Source of the DNA: Gammaproteobacteria bacterium
GTDB taxonomy: Bacteria; Pseudomonadota; Gammaproteobacteria; Competibacterales; Competibacteraceae
Assembly: GCA_024235135.1 (NCBI GenBank)
Contig: JACKMZ010000008.1
Location: 62,001 to 126,000 of the forward strand
DNA: 64,000 nt
Reading direction: 5' to 3'
Under the pieces are notes generated by a model. That model saw only the letters and a list, made by a program, of their open reading frames with translations, made no database searches and was not told where the DNA came from. Made by a program: the position numbers and the translations under genes. Below are positions 17,349-26,440 of this stretch, piece after piece (position 1 is the stretch's first letter; each line of letters starts with the position of its first letter).

Positions 17349-18033
17349 GGTGGTCAGCTCGCGAACGTAAGCGCCGGTCCAGCGTTTGCAGACGCTCGGG
17401 CGTTCCGACATCGCACCAGCCGCCCAGATGATGTTCGCCGCTCACCCGACCTTCCGCCATCGCCCGCCTGAGCAGGGGAGCGAGTTGAAAGCGGCCGGGT
17501 TTGCAGCCGGTGAATAGGGCCGGATGCAGGACACTGATGCCGCTGAAGGTGAGTCGTTGGGTATCCGTTTCCAGGACTCGCCGATCCTGCAAGGCGAAGT
17601 CGCCTTGCGGATGATGCGGCGGATTGCTCACTAGCACCAGATGCGCTTGATCCTCCGCTTGTGCGAATCCTTGACGGGTTAGTCGCGCGTAGTCGAAATC
17701 ACTCCAGATATCGCCGTTGATCACCGCGAAGGGGTCGGCGCCGAGTAAGGGCAGGGCCTGGAATATGCCGCCGCCGGTTTCCAAAGCCTCCGGTGGTTCC
17801 CGTGAATAGCGGAGGGTGACGCCGTACTCCCGGCCGTTACCCAGTGCGGCGGGAATTTGTTCGCCCAGATGACCGAGATTGATGACCACGTCCCGAATGC
17901 CGGCCGCGTGCAGGGCTTCGATATGGTGGCTGATCAAGGGCTTGCCGGCTACGGGCAGGAGGGGCTTGGGGATGGTGTCGGTCAGCGGACGCATCCGTTT
18001 GCCGCGTCCGGCCGCCAGAATCATGGCTTTCAT
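17335..18033 (-). CDS. murU: N-acetylmuramate alpha-1-phosphate uridylyltransferase
   Basis: The 232-residue nucleotidyltransferase starts MKAMILAAGRGKRMRPLTD, the sugar-phosphate nucleotidyltransferase signature, followed by KPLLPVAGKPLI, ETGGGIFQALPLL and AVINGDIWSDFD. Size and partner gene identify it as MurU, which makes UDP-MurNAc from MurNAc-1-phosphate and UTP in the cell-wall recycling route that bypasses de novo synthesis. It overlaps amgK by four bases upstream and the AMP-ligase gene by 14 bases downstream. A glucose-1-phosphate or mannose-1-phosphate enzyme is possible from motifs alone, but context favours MurU. Confidence 0.88.
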   Translation of the reverse strand: MKAMILAAGRGKRMRPLTDTIPKPLLPVAGKPLISHHIEALHAAGIRDVVINLGHLGEQIPAALGNGREYGVTLRYSREPPEALETGGGIFQALPLLGADPFAVINGDIWSDFDYARLTRQGFAQAEDQAHLVLVSNPPHHPQGDFALQDRRVLETDTQRLTFSGISVLHPALFTGCKPGRFQLAPLLRRAMAEGRVSGEHHLGGWCDVGTPERLQTLDRRLRSRADHHDGV

Positions 18034-19085
18034 GCGTCGGATTTCAGTTTGGCCGGGGTGATGCCGCGTCCCATCAACCAGGCGCCGAATGCGTCCAGTT
18101 CTGGATAACGGCCGACGACTTCCATCACGTAGGTCAAGGTACGGGGAATAGCGGATAGATAATGGGGTTTGCCGTCACGAATATTCAAACGGGCGAAGAT
18201 CCCAATGGCCTTGAGATGACGTTGCATACCCATTATATCGAACGCGCGTAGAAAGGTTGTCGGTTCGGCTACACTTTGGAAGCCTCGGTCCAGCAGTTTG
18301 TCCCGGTAAGCCAGGGCCCAACGTTCGACTTGCCAAGGTGGCCAAGCGATATAGCAGTCCCGCAGCAGGGAAACCAGGTCATAGGTCAATGGGCCGATCA
18401 CCGCGCCTTGAAAGTCCAACACACCGGGATTGTTTTCGGCGGTGAACATCAGATTGCGCGAATGGAAATCACGGTGCACCCAAACCGGGGGTTGGGCCAG
18501 GGCCTGATCGGCCAGTGTCGCGAAGAGATTATCGAGCATCCGCTGTTCATCGGCATTCAGGCTCAGCCCCAGATGGCGGCCAAGAAACCATTCGCGGAAA
18601 ATCTCCAATTCCCGGAGCAACAGGTCCCGGTCGTAGCGGGGCAACAGGGGGCTGTGCGGATCGCCGCCCGTTTGCAAACGAAGTAGGACGTCCAGCGCAT
18701 CGTTGTAAAGCTGCTCGACGGTATTTTCCGAGAGCGCCTGCAAATACTGCCGTTCGCCCAGATCGCTGAGTAGTAGGAAGCCCTGCTCGTAATCGGCGGC
18801 GAAAACGCGGGGGGTTTGCAGACCCAGCGCGCGCAGCGCATCGGCGATGATCACAAACGGGCGGCTGTCTTCCTGGGCGGGAGGCGCGTCCATGACGATG
18901 CGCGTAACCTCCTTCAGGCGGACCCGGAAGTAACGACGGAAACTGGCGTCTTCAGATGCCGGCGTTACCGTGAAATCGGCGTCCGGCAACTGGTCGCCCA
19001 GCCAATTCAATAGCAAGGTGTAACGTTCGTCCACAGCGATGGGCTCATTAATTTTCCGAAAGTGTTGCGCCAAGGCATTGTTCAA
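18030..19085 (-). CDS. amgK: N-acetylmuramate/N-acetylglucosamine kinase
   Basis: The 351-residue aminoglycoside-phosphotransferase-fold kinase has ASFRRYFRV and a hinge at FLLLSDLGERQYL, the catalytic loop VHRDFHSRNLM and the metal site VLDFQGAVIGPLTYDLVSLL. With murU directly downstream (four-base overlap) it is AmgK, which phosphorylates MurNAc and GlcNAc at the anomeric position for recycling into UDP-MurNAc. It diverges from lptD, the common arrangement in Gammaproteobacteria. Internal starts cannot be excluded, including a GTG about 50 bases in; the ATG at 19083-19085 gives the longest form. Confidence 0.9.
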   Translation of the reverse strand: MNNALAQHFRKINEPIAVDERYTLLLNWLGDQLPDADFTVTPASEDASFRRYFRVRLKEVTRIVMDAPPAQEDSRPFVIIADALRALGLQTPRVFAADYEQGFLLLSDLGERQYLQALSENTVEQLYNDALDVLLRLQTGGDPHSPLLPRYDRDLLLRELEIFREWFLGRHLGLSLNADEQRMLDNLFATLADQALAQPPVWVHRDFHSRNLMFTAENNPGVLDFQGAVIGPLTYDLVSLLRDCYIAWPPWQVERWALAYRDKLLDRGFQSVAEPTTFLRAFDIMGMQRHLKAIGIFARLNIRDGKPHYLSAIPRTLTYVMEVVGRYPELDAFGAWLMGRGITPAKLKSDA

Positions 19086-19094
19086 GGGAGTCGT

Positions 19095-19122
19095 TTGCCC
19101 GATGAAACTGTTAGGATATAAA
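19095..19122 (+). promoter_or_regulatory. Candidate sigma-70 promoter for lptD
   Basis: TTGCCC at 19095-19100 and TATAAA at 19117-19122 are separated by 16 bases and lie about 45 bases upstream of the chosen lptD start, in the short gap divergent from amgK. Match is moderate; not tested. Confidence 0.4.
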
Positions 19123-19164
19123 CGATTTCAAGGCATTTACAAATGCGTCACTCAAGTTCGTGTG

Positions 19165-21390
19165 ATGATGTATCGACTGATTACCCTGATGCTGTTGCTT
19201 CCGTGGGCCGCGACGTTGGCCCAGGATGGGGCGGATGGCGGCCCCTGGAAGTTGTGTGGAGCCGATGACTTGGCCCAGTTTATCCGCCCCGATACCGGCG
19301 CGCTTTCGGACAGTCCGATACGCTTACTAGCCGACGAGGGCGTGGCTACGTTGGAAGAAGCCCAAGTGGCCGGCGATGTGCGGGTCGACCAAGGCGACCG
19401 ACAATTGCGGGCCAGTTCGGTTTTCATGGACAGGACGACCAATCGCCTGAACGCCAGCGGAGGCGTCAGCTATGGCGATCCCCGCTTCGCCGTGCGCAGC
19501 CAGGATGCCGAGCTGGATCTGAACGGGGAAACGGGTATCTTCAATCAGGCGGAATACTATCTGCCCAGCCGTAATGCTCAAGGGAGCGCGCAACGGGTGA
19601 CCGTGGAGCGCCAGACTCAGCGGAGTCTGCTGCAGGACGTGACCTATTCCACCTGCGTGCGCGGCGATGAGTTCTGGCAAATGCGCACCGGCTCCATGGA
19701 GCTCAACGACAAGACGGGACGGGGTACGGCTCGGGACATCACCCTGGCTATCAAGGGGGTGCCGGTCATGTATTTCCCCTATCTCTCATTTCCCATCAAC
19801 AATGAACGGCAGTCCGGCTTCCTGGCGCCTTCCGCTGGTTACGACAACGACAGCGGAGTGGACATTCGCATTCCGTATTATTGGAATATCGCTCCCAACC
19901 AGGATATGACTGTGGCGCCGCGTCTACTGAGCAAGCGCGGTGTCCTTCTGGGATTGGAATATCGCTTCCTCAGACAGCGGGATCGCGGCGAAATCCATAC
20001 CGAATACCTGCCCTACGATCGGGTTTACGGCAACGATCGCTCGGCGGTGTACGCGACTTATCAAAGTAACCCCCTGCCGAGGTTATACAGCAACGTTTTG
20101 GTGCAGGCCGTTTCGGACGATCAATATCTCGACGACCTGTCGAACAATGTGGATCTACTCAGCACCGCCAGCCTGGAACGGCATGTGGATTTCAGGTATT
20201 TCGGCCGCGAATGGCAGGCTCTGCTGCGCGCTCAGAATTTTCAGACCATAGACAATACCATTTTCGCCAATCCTGAAGACGAGCCTTATAGTCGGTTGCC
20301 GCAATTTCTGTTCGACGGTCACTGGGGACAACGGTTCGGTGGTCTGGATTACAAGCTGCGCGGCGAAGTGGTGCGCTTCGAACACGACGACGACATTACC
20401 GGAGATCGCTTGGATATCGCACCGGGTGTCAGCCTGCCCTTGACTAGCAGCGGGGGCTTTCTGACGCCCAGCCTCAGTTACCGTTATACCGCTTATAATT
20501 TGCACAACACGCCGCCGGGTAGCGATAACCAGCCGACCCGCGGCGCTCCCATCGCCAGCCTGGACGCCGGATTGTTTTTCGAACGGCCCATGCAGTCCGA
20601 CTGGTGGTACGGCGATGGCATCATGACCTTGGAGCCGCGTCTTTTCTATCTTTATGTGCCCTACCGTAATCAGACCGATATTCCGATATTCGACAGTAGC
20701 GAGATCGATTCCAATTACTCCTGGCTGTTCTTGGACAATCGCTTTTCCGGAGCCGACCGGCTGGGCGACGCCAACCAGCTGACCACCGCTTTCACCACGC
20801 GTTTCCTGAGCACCACCGACGGGCGTGAACAATGGCGGGCCAGCATCGGTCAAATACATTATTTTCGGGATCGCGAAGTCACCTTGGATAACACCGCACC
20901 GGTGGAAGGCAGTCGTTCGCAGCTGATAGCCGAAACGCTGGTGAATCTCGGACCATCCCTGGCCGTGCGCGGGGCTTTGCAATGGGATGTGGATGAAAAT
21001 CGAACCCAGCGTGGGGCTTTCGACGTCCGTTATCATCCGGACCCCTATCATTTGTTCAATCTTTCCCACCGCTTCGTGGAAAATGATTTGGAACAGATCG
21101 ACATGGCCATGGTATGGCCGTTACAGTCGCGCTGGCGTACGGTGGCGCGCTGGAATTATTCCCTGAAGGAAAATCGCAATCTGGATCTGTTCGCCGGTTT
21201 CGAATATCAGGAATGTTGTTGGTCCTTGCGTATGTTGGCGCGTCAGCGGCGCGACGATCCCGAGGACGATAATCCGACCAATTCGATCCTGTTGGAGTTG
21301 GAACTCAAGGGTTTGGCCGGCATCGGTTCGGACATCAAAAATATCCTGGAGGACGCGATCCTGGGATACGAAGGTAACGACAGTTATTGA
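19165..21390 (+). CDS. lptD: LPS-assembly outer membrane protein LptD
   Basis: About 741 residues from the ATG at 19165. The next residues form a signal peptide (MYRLITLMLLLPWAATLAQ). An upstream ATG at 19102, with AAGGGAG before it, would lengthen the N-terminus by 21 residues. The N-terminal periplasmic OstA-type domain is followed by the beta-barrel. The four cysteines needed for the two non-consecutive disulfides are visible: C31 in KLCGADD, one in YSTCVRGDEF and the pair in EYQECCWSL. NNERQSGFLAPSAGYDN and GVPVMYFPYLSFPI are LptD hallmarks. It inserts lipopolysaccharide in the outer leaflet with LptE. surA follows, overlapping or nearly so. Confidence 0.95.
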   Translation: MMYRLITLMLLLPWAATLAQDGADGGPWKLCGADDLAQFIRPDTGALSDSPIRLLADEGVATLEEAQVAGDVRVDQGDRQLRASSVFMDRTTNRLNASGGVSYGDPRFAVRSQDAELDLNGETGIFNQAEYYLPSRNAQGSAQRVTVERQTQRSLLQDVTYSTCVRGDEFWQMRTGSMELNDKTGRGTARDITLAIKGVPVMYFPYLSFPINNERQSGFLAPSAGYDNDSGVDIRIPYYWNIAPNQDMTVAPRLLSKRGVLLGLEYRFLRQRDRGEIHTEYLPYDRVYGNDRSAVYATYQSNPLPRLYSNVLVQAVSDDQYLDDLSNNVDLLSTASLERHVDFRYFGREWQALLRAQNFQTIDNTIFANPEDEPYSRLPQFLFDGHWGQRFGGLDYKLRGEVVRFEHDDDITGDRLDIAPGVSLPLTSSGGFLTPSLSYRYTAYNLHNTPPGSDNQPTRGAPIASLDAGLFFERPMQSDWWYGDGIMTLEPRLFYLYVPYRNQTDIPIFDSSEIDSNYSWLFLDNRFSGADRLGDANQLTTAFTTRFLSTTDGREQWRASIGQIHYFRDREVTLDNTAPVEGSRSQLIAETLVNLGPSLAVRGALQWDVDENRTQRGAFDVRYHPDPYHLFNLSHRFVENDLEQIDMAMVWPLQSRWRTVARWNYSLKENRNLDLFAGFEYQECCWSLRMLARQRRDDPEDDNPTNSILLELELKGLAGIGSDIKNILEDAILGYEGNDSY

Positions 21391-21407
21391 TGGACGGGGA
21401 CGTAGCG

Positions 21408-22742
21408 ATGTGGCGTTGGTTTTATGTTTTGTTGGCAATAGGGGCCATGATGCCTGCGGTATCGGCCCCACTGGTTTTTGGACCGGGCTCCGAGGCGTCC
21501 GGTCAGCAGCTCGATACCATCGTGGCGGTGGTGGATGACGATGTCATCACCCGCAGTGAGCTGGATTCGGCGATGGCGTCGGTTACCGCGCAGCTTCGTC
21601 AACGCGGCACCCCGGCGCCGCCGCGCGACGTTTTGCAGAAACAGATTCTCGAACGGCTGATTCTAGGTCAGTTGCAGGTACGCGCCGCCGAACGCAATGG
21701 GGTGGTGGTGGACGATCAAACCCTGAATGCGACGATCGAGGGTTTGGCCCAGCGTAATCATCTGACCTTGAGTCAAATGCGCGCCGCCTTGGAGCGGGAC
21801 GGTATTTCTTATCCTCAGTTTCGCGAGGATATCCGCAACGAGCTGCTGGCCAACCGGTTACGGCAGCGCGTCGTGGACAGTCAAATCAACATCTCCGAAC
21901 AAGAGGTGGACGATCAATTGAATGTGTCCGGCCCGAAGCCGCAAGGCGGTGGTGCCCAGGAATACCATATCGCCCAGATTCTGATCGGCGTGCCGGACGG
22001 AGCCACCCCGGATCAGATCGACGCGGCCCGCCAGCGGATTGAGCAAGTGCGAGAAAAGCTGAATCACGGCGCGGATTTCGCCAGCGAGGCGGCGGCCGTG
22101 TCGGATGGTCGTCAGGCGCTGGAGGGCGGCGATCTGGGTTGGCGCACGCCCGAACAGTTGCCCACGCTGTTCGCGGATGTCGTACCGCGCTTGAAGCCTG
22201 GGCAGGTCAGCGAACCGATCCGTAGCCCCAGCGGCTTTCATCTGGTCAAAGTGTTGGAAACCCGTGGCGGTAGCGGGGGAGGTAGCCAAACGGTCATGGT
22301 GCCCGAGGCCCATGTTCGGCATATCCTGCTCGTAGGCGACGGGAGTGGTGACGATGACGCCAAATTATCGGAACAATTGAGCAATCTGCGGCGGCGGGTG
22401 GAAAACGGCGAGGATTTCGCCGTGCTGGCCCGCGCCAATTCCAAAGATTCTCGAACGGCTCCGCAAGGCGGCGATCTGGGCTGGATCGTACCCGGTCAAT
22501 TGGGTCCGGAATTCGATCGGGTGATCAGCCATCTCGAACCGGGCCAAGTCAGCCAGCCATTCAAGACTCAGTATGGTTGGCATTTGGCGCAGGTCGAGGA
22601 AAAGCGCCAGCGGCAGGGGAATACCACTGATCTGCAGCGGGCGCAAGTGCGGGAAAACCTGTTCAAACGACGGGCCGAAGAGGAATGGGAACTGTGGCTG
22701 CGCCGTTTGCGTGGCGAAGCCTACGTGGAAATTCGTCTGTGA
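21408..22742 (+). CDS. surA: Periplasmic peptidyl-prolyl isomerase/chaperone SurA
   Basis: The 444-residue protein begins at the ATG at 21408, which starts a signal peptide (WRWFYVLLAIGAMMPAVSA) and follows GGGGA; an ATG at 21390 overlapping the lptD stop is possible. The N-terminal chaperone domain has LDTIVAVVDDDVITRSEL, and two parvulin domains follow, with AQILIGVPDG and GGDLGWRTPEQLP in the first and VRHILLVGDG and GGDLGWIVPGQLGPEF in the second. SurA escorts outer membrane proteins, including LptD, to the BAM complex, which explains the gene order. The stop overlaps the rsmA start. Confidence 0.95.
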   Translation: MWRWFYVLLAIGAMMPAVSAPLVFGPGSEASGQQLDTIVAVVDDDVITRSELDSAMASVTAQLRQRGTPAPPRDVLQKQILERLILGQLQVRAAERNGVVVDDQTLNATIEGLAQRNHLTLSQMRAALERDGISYPQFREDIRNELLANRLRQRVVDSQINISEQEVDDQLNVSGPKPQGGGAQEYHIAQILIGVPDGATPDQIDAARQRIEQVREKLNHGADFASEAAAVSDGRQALEGGDLGWRTPEQLPTLFADVVPRLKPGQVSEPIRSPSGFHLVKVLETRGGSGGGSQTVMVPEAHVRHILLVGDGSGDDDAKLSEQLSNLRRRVENGEDFAVLARANSKDSRTAPQGGDLGWIVPGQLGPEFDRVISHLEPGQVSQPFKTQYGWHLAQVEEKRQRQGNTTDLQRAQVRENLFKRRAEEEWELWLRRLRGEAYVEIRL

Positions 22743-23542
22743 GTTTGGCCGAGGCCGCGTTACCCCATTCCCGTAAACGCTTCGGCCAGCATTTCCTGCA
22801 CGATCCCGGCGTTATTCAACGCATTCTCCAGGCGATCCAACCGAAACCCGAGCAGACTCTGGTGGAGATCGGCCCCGGTCCAGGGGCCATTACCCGCCCA
22901 CTGCTGGAAGCCGCCGGTCAGCTCGTGGCGGTGGAGTTGGACTATAATTTGATTCCGCTTTTGCGGGATTATTGCCAGGGCGCGGGAGACCTGCGAATTT
23001 TTCAGGCTGACGCGCTCACATTCGATTTCTCCGCCTTGCGTCAGGATACGCGCCGTCTGCGCGTGGTCGGCAACCTGCCCTACAACATCTCCACCCCCTT
23101 GCTGTTTCATTTGTTGCAGCAATTGGACGCGGTGCAGGATATGCATTTCATGCTGCAAAAGGAGGTTGTGGAGCGGCTGGCCGCCGGTCCGGGCAAATCC
23201 GCCTACGGTCGCTTGTCGGTCATGATTCAATATCGTTGCGAAGTACAGCCTCTGTTCGCCATCGGCCGTGGGGCTTTTTCTCCACCGCCCCGCGTGGAAT
23301 CAGCCTTCGTTCGTTTGTTGCCCCATCGCCATCCTCCGGTCGCCGTAACGGATGAATCGCGATTCACGGAATTGGTCCGGCGTGCTTTTGGCCAGCGCCG
23401 CAAAACCCTTCGCAACACCTTGCGTGGATTGCTGCCTGAAAGCGCCATCGCCGGGCTAGGCATCGATCCCAGGACGCGCCCCGAGAATCTGAGCCTGGCC
23501 GAATTCGCGGCCCTGAGTAATTGCCACTACGAACGGCTATAA
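22739..23542 (+). CDS. rsmA: 16S rRNA dimethyladenosine transferase
   Basis: The 267-residue protein starts at GTG 22739-22741, overlapping the surA stop in GTGA; a longer frame from 22685 lies inside surA and was rejected. SRKRFGQHFLHDP, VEIGPGPGAITRPLL (SAM loop) and VVGNLPYNIST (NxPY catalytic motif) identify RsmA/KsgA, which dimethylates two adjacent adenines near the 3' end of 16S rRNA. Length is standard. The usual pdxA gene between surA and rsmA is missing here. Confidence 0.96.
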   Translation: MSLAEAALPHSRKRFGQHFLHDPGVIQRILQAIQPKPEQTLVEIGPGPGAITRPLLEAAGQLVAVELDYNLIPLLRDYCQGAGDLRIFQADALTFDFSALRQDTRRLRVVGNLPYNISTPLLFHLLQQLDAVQDMHFMLQKEVVERLAAGPGKSAYGRLSVMIQYRCEVQPLFAIGRGAFSPPPRVESAFVRLLPHRHPPVAVTDESRFTELVRRAFGQRRKTLRNTLRGLLPESAIAGLGIDPRTRPENLSLAEFAALSNCHYERL

Positions 23543-23578
23543 TGGCCCGTTACCCAACCAGCCCACGAGGAATCGAGC

Positions 23579-24694
23579 ATGCCCCAAGCGGACAACCCAC
23601 TGCGTCGGCTGAGCGCCTGTGGCCAGAGCGTGTGGTACGACGACATACATCGCTCCTTGTTGACTTCGGGGGAATTGGCTCGGCTGATCGCCGAGGATGA
23701 TTTGCGCGGGTTGACTTCCAATCCCACGATTTTCGACAAGGCCATCACCAGTACCCACGAATACGACACGGAAATACAGCGTCAACTGCGGGCCGCCCCG
23801 GAGCAGTCCAGCCGCGAATTGTTCTATACGCTGGCCGTGGCCGACATCCGCGAGGCGGCCGATTTGTTGCGGCCGGTTTACCATGCCACCGACGGTGTGG
23901 ATGGCCTGGTAAGCCTGGAAGTCTCTCCGGATCTGGCCGACGATACCGAGGCCACGGTACGCGAGGCGCGGGCTTTGCATGCTCGGCTAGGTAGAGCCAA
24001 TGTCCTGATTAAGGTGCCCGCCACGCGCGCGGGCTTACCGGCCATTGCCGAATTGATCGCCGATGGGATTGGCGTCAATGTCACTTTGTTGTTCGCCGTG
24101 GAACGTTACGAGGCCGTGGTGGACGCTTATTTGAGCGGCTTGGAGCGGCGCTTGGAAAGCGGTCGAAGTGTGGCGGGGATCAATTCGGTGGCCAGCTTCT
24201 TCGTCAGTCGTCTGGATACCGCACTCGATCCGCTGTTGGCGGCATGTCGGCCGGAATGGCAGGGATGCTTGGCCATCGCCAACGCCAAGGCGGCCTATCG
24301 GCGTTTCAAGGAATTTTTCGAGTCTCCGCGTTTCGCGGCGTTGAGCGCGGCCGGGGCGCGCCCACAACGGTTGCTGTGGGCCAGCACCAGCACCAAGAAT
24401 CCTGCCTATCCCGAACTATTATATGTGGAAAGCCTCATCGGACCGCATACTGTCAATACCCTGCCACCAGCAACTTACGAAGCGTTCCGTGTTCATGGTA
24501 AAGTGCGTTCTACCCTGGAAACGGAGGTCGAGACGGCGCTGGCGAAATTGACCGGGCTGGCCGAACTCGGCATTGATCTGAATGCAGTCACGGATCGCCT
24601 GGAAGAAGAAGGGGTTGCGGCCTTTGCCCGTTCTTTCGCCAATTTGCTTGCCGATCTGGAAGCGAAAGCTGCGGAACTCGGAGCCTCCGTTTAA
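23579..24694 (+). CDS. tal: Transaldolase
   Basis: The 371-residue protein is of the longer transaldolase class found in actinobacteria and several proteobacteria. It has GQSVWYDDIHRSLL and GLTSNPTIFDKAI near the N-terminus, the Schiff-base lysine in NVLIKVPAT, INSVASFFVSRLD and LLWASTSTKNPAY. It transfers a dihydroxyacetone unit in the non-oxidative pentose phosphate pathway. It sits between rsmA and apaG, interrupting the usual rsmA-apaG-apaH order. A GAGGAA site precedes the ATG at 23579. Confidence 0.94.
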   Translation: MPQADNPLRRLSACGQSVWYDDIHRSLLTSGELARLIAEDDLRGLTSNPTIFDKAITSTHEYDTEIQRQLRAAPEQSSRELFYTLAVADIREAADLLRPVYHATDGVDGLVSLEVSPDLADDTEATVREARALHARLGRANVLIKVPATRAGLPAIAELIADGIGVNVTLLFAVERYEAVVDAYLSGLERRLESGRSVAGINSVASFFVSRLDTALDPLLAACRPEWQGCLAIANAKAAYRRFKEFFESPRFAALSAAGARPQRLLWASTSTKNPAYPELLYVESLIGPHTVNTLPPATYEAFRVHGKVRSTLETEVETALAKLTGLAELGIDLNAVTDRLEEEGVAAFARSFANLLADLEAKAAELGASV

Positions 24695-24735
24695 GATTCC
24701 CCATTGGCCAGTTAACCGCAGCGAAAGGCGTCACT

Positions 24736-25113
24736 ATGGACTCAAAACACAATATTCGCGTCGACGTGCAGAGTTTCTACGTGGAGGAGCAATCCGATCC
24801 GGACGAGGAGCGGTACGTATTCGCTTATACCATCACGATCCGCAATCAAGGCACGGTTCCGGCGCGGCTGCTGACCCGGCATTGGGTTATCACCGATTCC
24901 GATGGCCATATCGAGGAGGTGCGTGGCGAAGGTGTGGTCGGCGAGCAACCGTATCTACAGCCTGGCGAAGGATTTCGCTATACCAGCGGGGCCGTGTTGC
25001 GCACGCCGGTCGGTAGCATGAAGGGTTCCTATCAGATGATCGGCGATGATGGTCTGTCTTTCGACGCCGATATTCCCCCCTTCACGCTGGCTATCCCCCG
25101 CACGCTGCATTAA
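24736..25113 (+). CDS. apaG: ApaG (Co2+/Mg2+ efflux-associated) protein
   Basis: The 125-residue protein is a single fibronectin-III-like DUF525 domain, with YVFAYTITIRNQGTVPARLL, HWVITDSDGH, VVGEQPYLQPGEGFRYTSG and GSMKGSYQMIGDDG. The molecular function is unclear; ApaG is linked genetically to divalent-metal homeostasis and to apaH. It is 14 bases upstream of apaH. Confidence 0.96.
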   Translation: MDSKHNIRVDVQSFYVEEQSDPDEERYVFAYTITIRNQGTVPARLLTRHWVITDSDGHIEEVRGEGVVGEQPYLQPGEGFRYTSGAVLRTPVGSMKGSYQMIGDDGLSFDADIPPFTLAIPRTLH

Positions 25114-25127
25114 CGCCCTCGGGATTC

Positions 25128-25934
25128 ATGGCTGTTTACGCCATCGGCGATGTGCAGGGTTGTTACGATGGTCTACAACGTTTGTTGGAGGCGTTGCGTT
25201 TCGATCCGGCCGGCGACAGCCTCTGGTTCTGCGGCGATCTGGTCAATCGTGGCCCACAGTCTCTGGCCGTGTTGCGCTTGGTGCGCTCGTTGGGAGACAA
25301 CGCGCTCAGCGTGCTGGGCAATCATGATTTGACCTTGCTGGCGGTGGCCGCCGGGTGCCGGCAGGCGCGCCGCAAAGACACCTTTCAGGATATTCTGCAA
25401 GCGCCCGATCGCGATCCCTTGTTGGATTGGTTGCGGGCTTGTCCCGTATTGCATCACGATGAATCGCTCGGTTTCACCCTGGTCCACGCCGGGTTGCCGC
25501 CGCAATGGGATCTGGATCTGGCGCTCAGTTGCGCAGCGGAATTGCAAGCCGTGCTGCGTGGTCCCGTTCATCGGGATTTTCTGGCGCGGATGTTCGGTAA
25601 TGAGCCGCGTCGCTGGCGAGACGATCTGGCGGGCATCGAGCGCCTGCGTTTCATTGTCAATGGCCTGACCCGGATGCGTTTCTGTCACGCGGACGGTAGC
25701 TTGAATTTCTCTTACAAGGGTCCGCCCGGCAGCCAGCCCGCTGGACTCAGCCCCTGGTTCAAGATGAGTGGCCGCCGCAATGCTGGCCTCAAGCTGGTGT
25801 TCGGTCATTGGGCCTCCCTGGGCTGTTATCGGGACCCCGGTATCTTCGCCCTGGATAGTGGTTGCGTGTGGGGCGGGCGGTTGACGGCGGTCTGTCTGAA
25901 CGAACCGGAATATGTCTGCAGTGTGCCGTGTTGA
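25128..25934 (+). CDS. apaH: Bis(5'-nucleosyl)-tetraphosphatase, symmetrical
   Basis: The 268-residue metallophosphatase has the expected motifs YAIGDVQGCYDGL, FCGDLVNRGPQS, VLGNHDLTLL and LVHAGLPPQWD. It splits Ap4A into two ADP and removes Np4N caps from RNA. Length matches E. coli ApaH. It starts at the ATG at 25128 and is followed, after about 60 bases, by the gsp genes. Confidence 0.96.
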   Translation: MAVYAIGDVQGCYDGLQRLLEALRFDPAGDSLWFCGDLVNRGPQSLAVLRLVRSLGDNALSVLGNHDLTLLAVAAGCRQARRKDTFQDILQAPDRDPLLDWLRACPVLHHDESLGFTLVHAGLPPQWDLDLALSCAAELQAVLRGPVHRDFLARMFGNEPRRWRDDLAGIERLRFIVNGLTRMRFCHADGSLNFSYKGPPGSQPAGLSPWFKMSGRRNAGLKLVFGHWASLGCYRDPGIFALDSGCVWGGRLTAVCLNEPEYVCSVPC

Positions 25935-25996
25935 AAACCGGCCGGTCACGACTCATGAAGGCTTACTCGCAATCTGACTCACAGGGCAAGATATCG

Positions 25997-26440
25997 ATGC
26001 AATCTCATTCGTGGAGGACCGCGCGCGGCTTCACGCTCATCGAAGTCATGGTCGTCGTGGTGATTTTGGGCATACTCGCTGCCGTCGTGGTGCCTCGGAT
26101 CATGGATCGACCCGATGAGGCTCGCATCGTCAAGGCCAAGCAGGATATCCGGGCTTTGAAAAGCGCCTTGGATCTCTACAAACTGGACAACTATACCTAT
26201 CCGAGCACGGAACAGGGTTTGGAAGCTCTGGTGCAGAAGCCGACCATTCTCCCCGAGCCACCTCATTGGAAGAGCGGAGGCTATCTGGAAAACTTGCCCA
26301 AGGACCCTTGGGGCAATCCCTATCAATATTTGCAGCCGGGCCAGCAAGGTCCCGTCGATATCTATTCCCTGGGCGCTGATGGGCAGACGGGCGGTGAGGG
26401 TAAGGATGCCGACATCGGTACCTGGAATCTCGACCAATAG
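25997..26440 (+). CDS. gspG: Type II secretion major pseudopilin
   Basis: The 147-residue protein from the ATG at 25997 has a short prepilin leader ending ARG, cleaved before FTLIEVMVVVVILGILAAVV. The rest follows GspG closely: KQDIRALKSALDLYKLDNY, YPSTEQGLEAL, YLENLPKDPWGNPYQYL and a C-terminal calcium-site region with SLGADGQTGGEGKDADIG. An ATG at 25955 would give an unusually long leader. It is the first of eight gsp genes and the main subunit of the pseudopilus. Confidence 0.95.
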   Translation: MQSHSWRTARGFTLIEVMVVVVILGILAAVVVPRIMDRPDEARIVKAKQDIRALKSALDLYKLDNYTYPSTEQGLEALVQKPTILPEPPHWKSGGYLENLPKDPWGNPYQYLQPGQQGPVDIYSLGADGQTGGEGKDADIGTWNLDQ

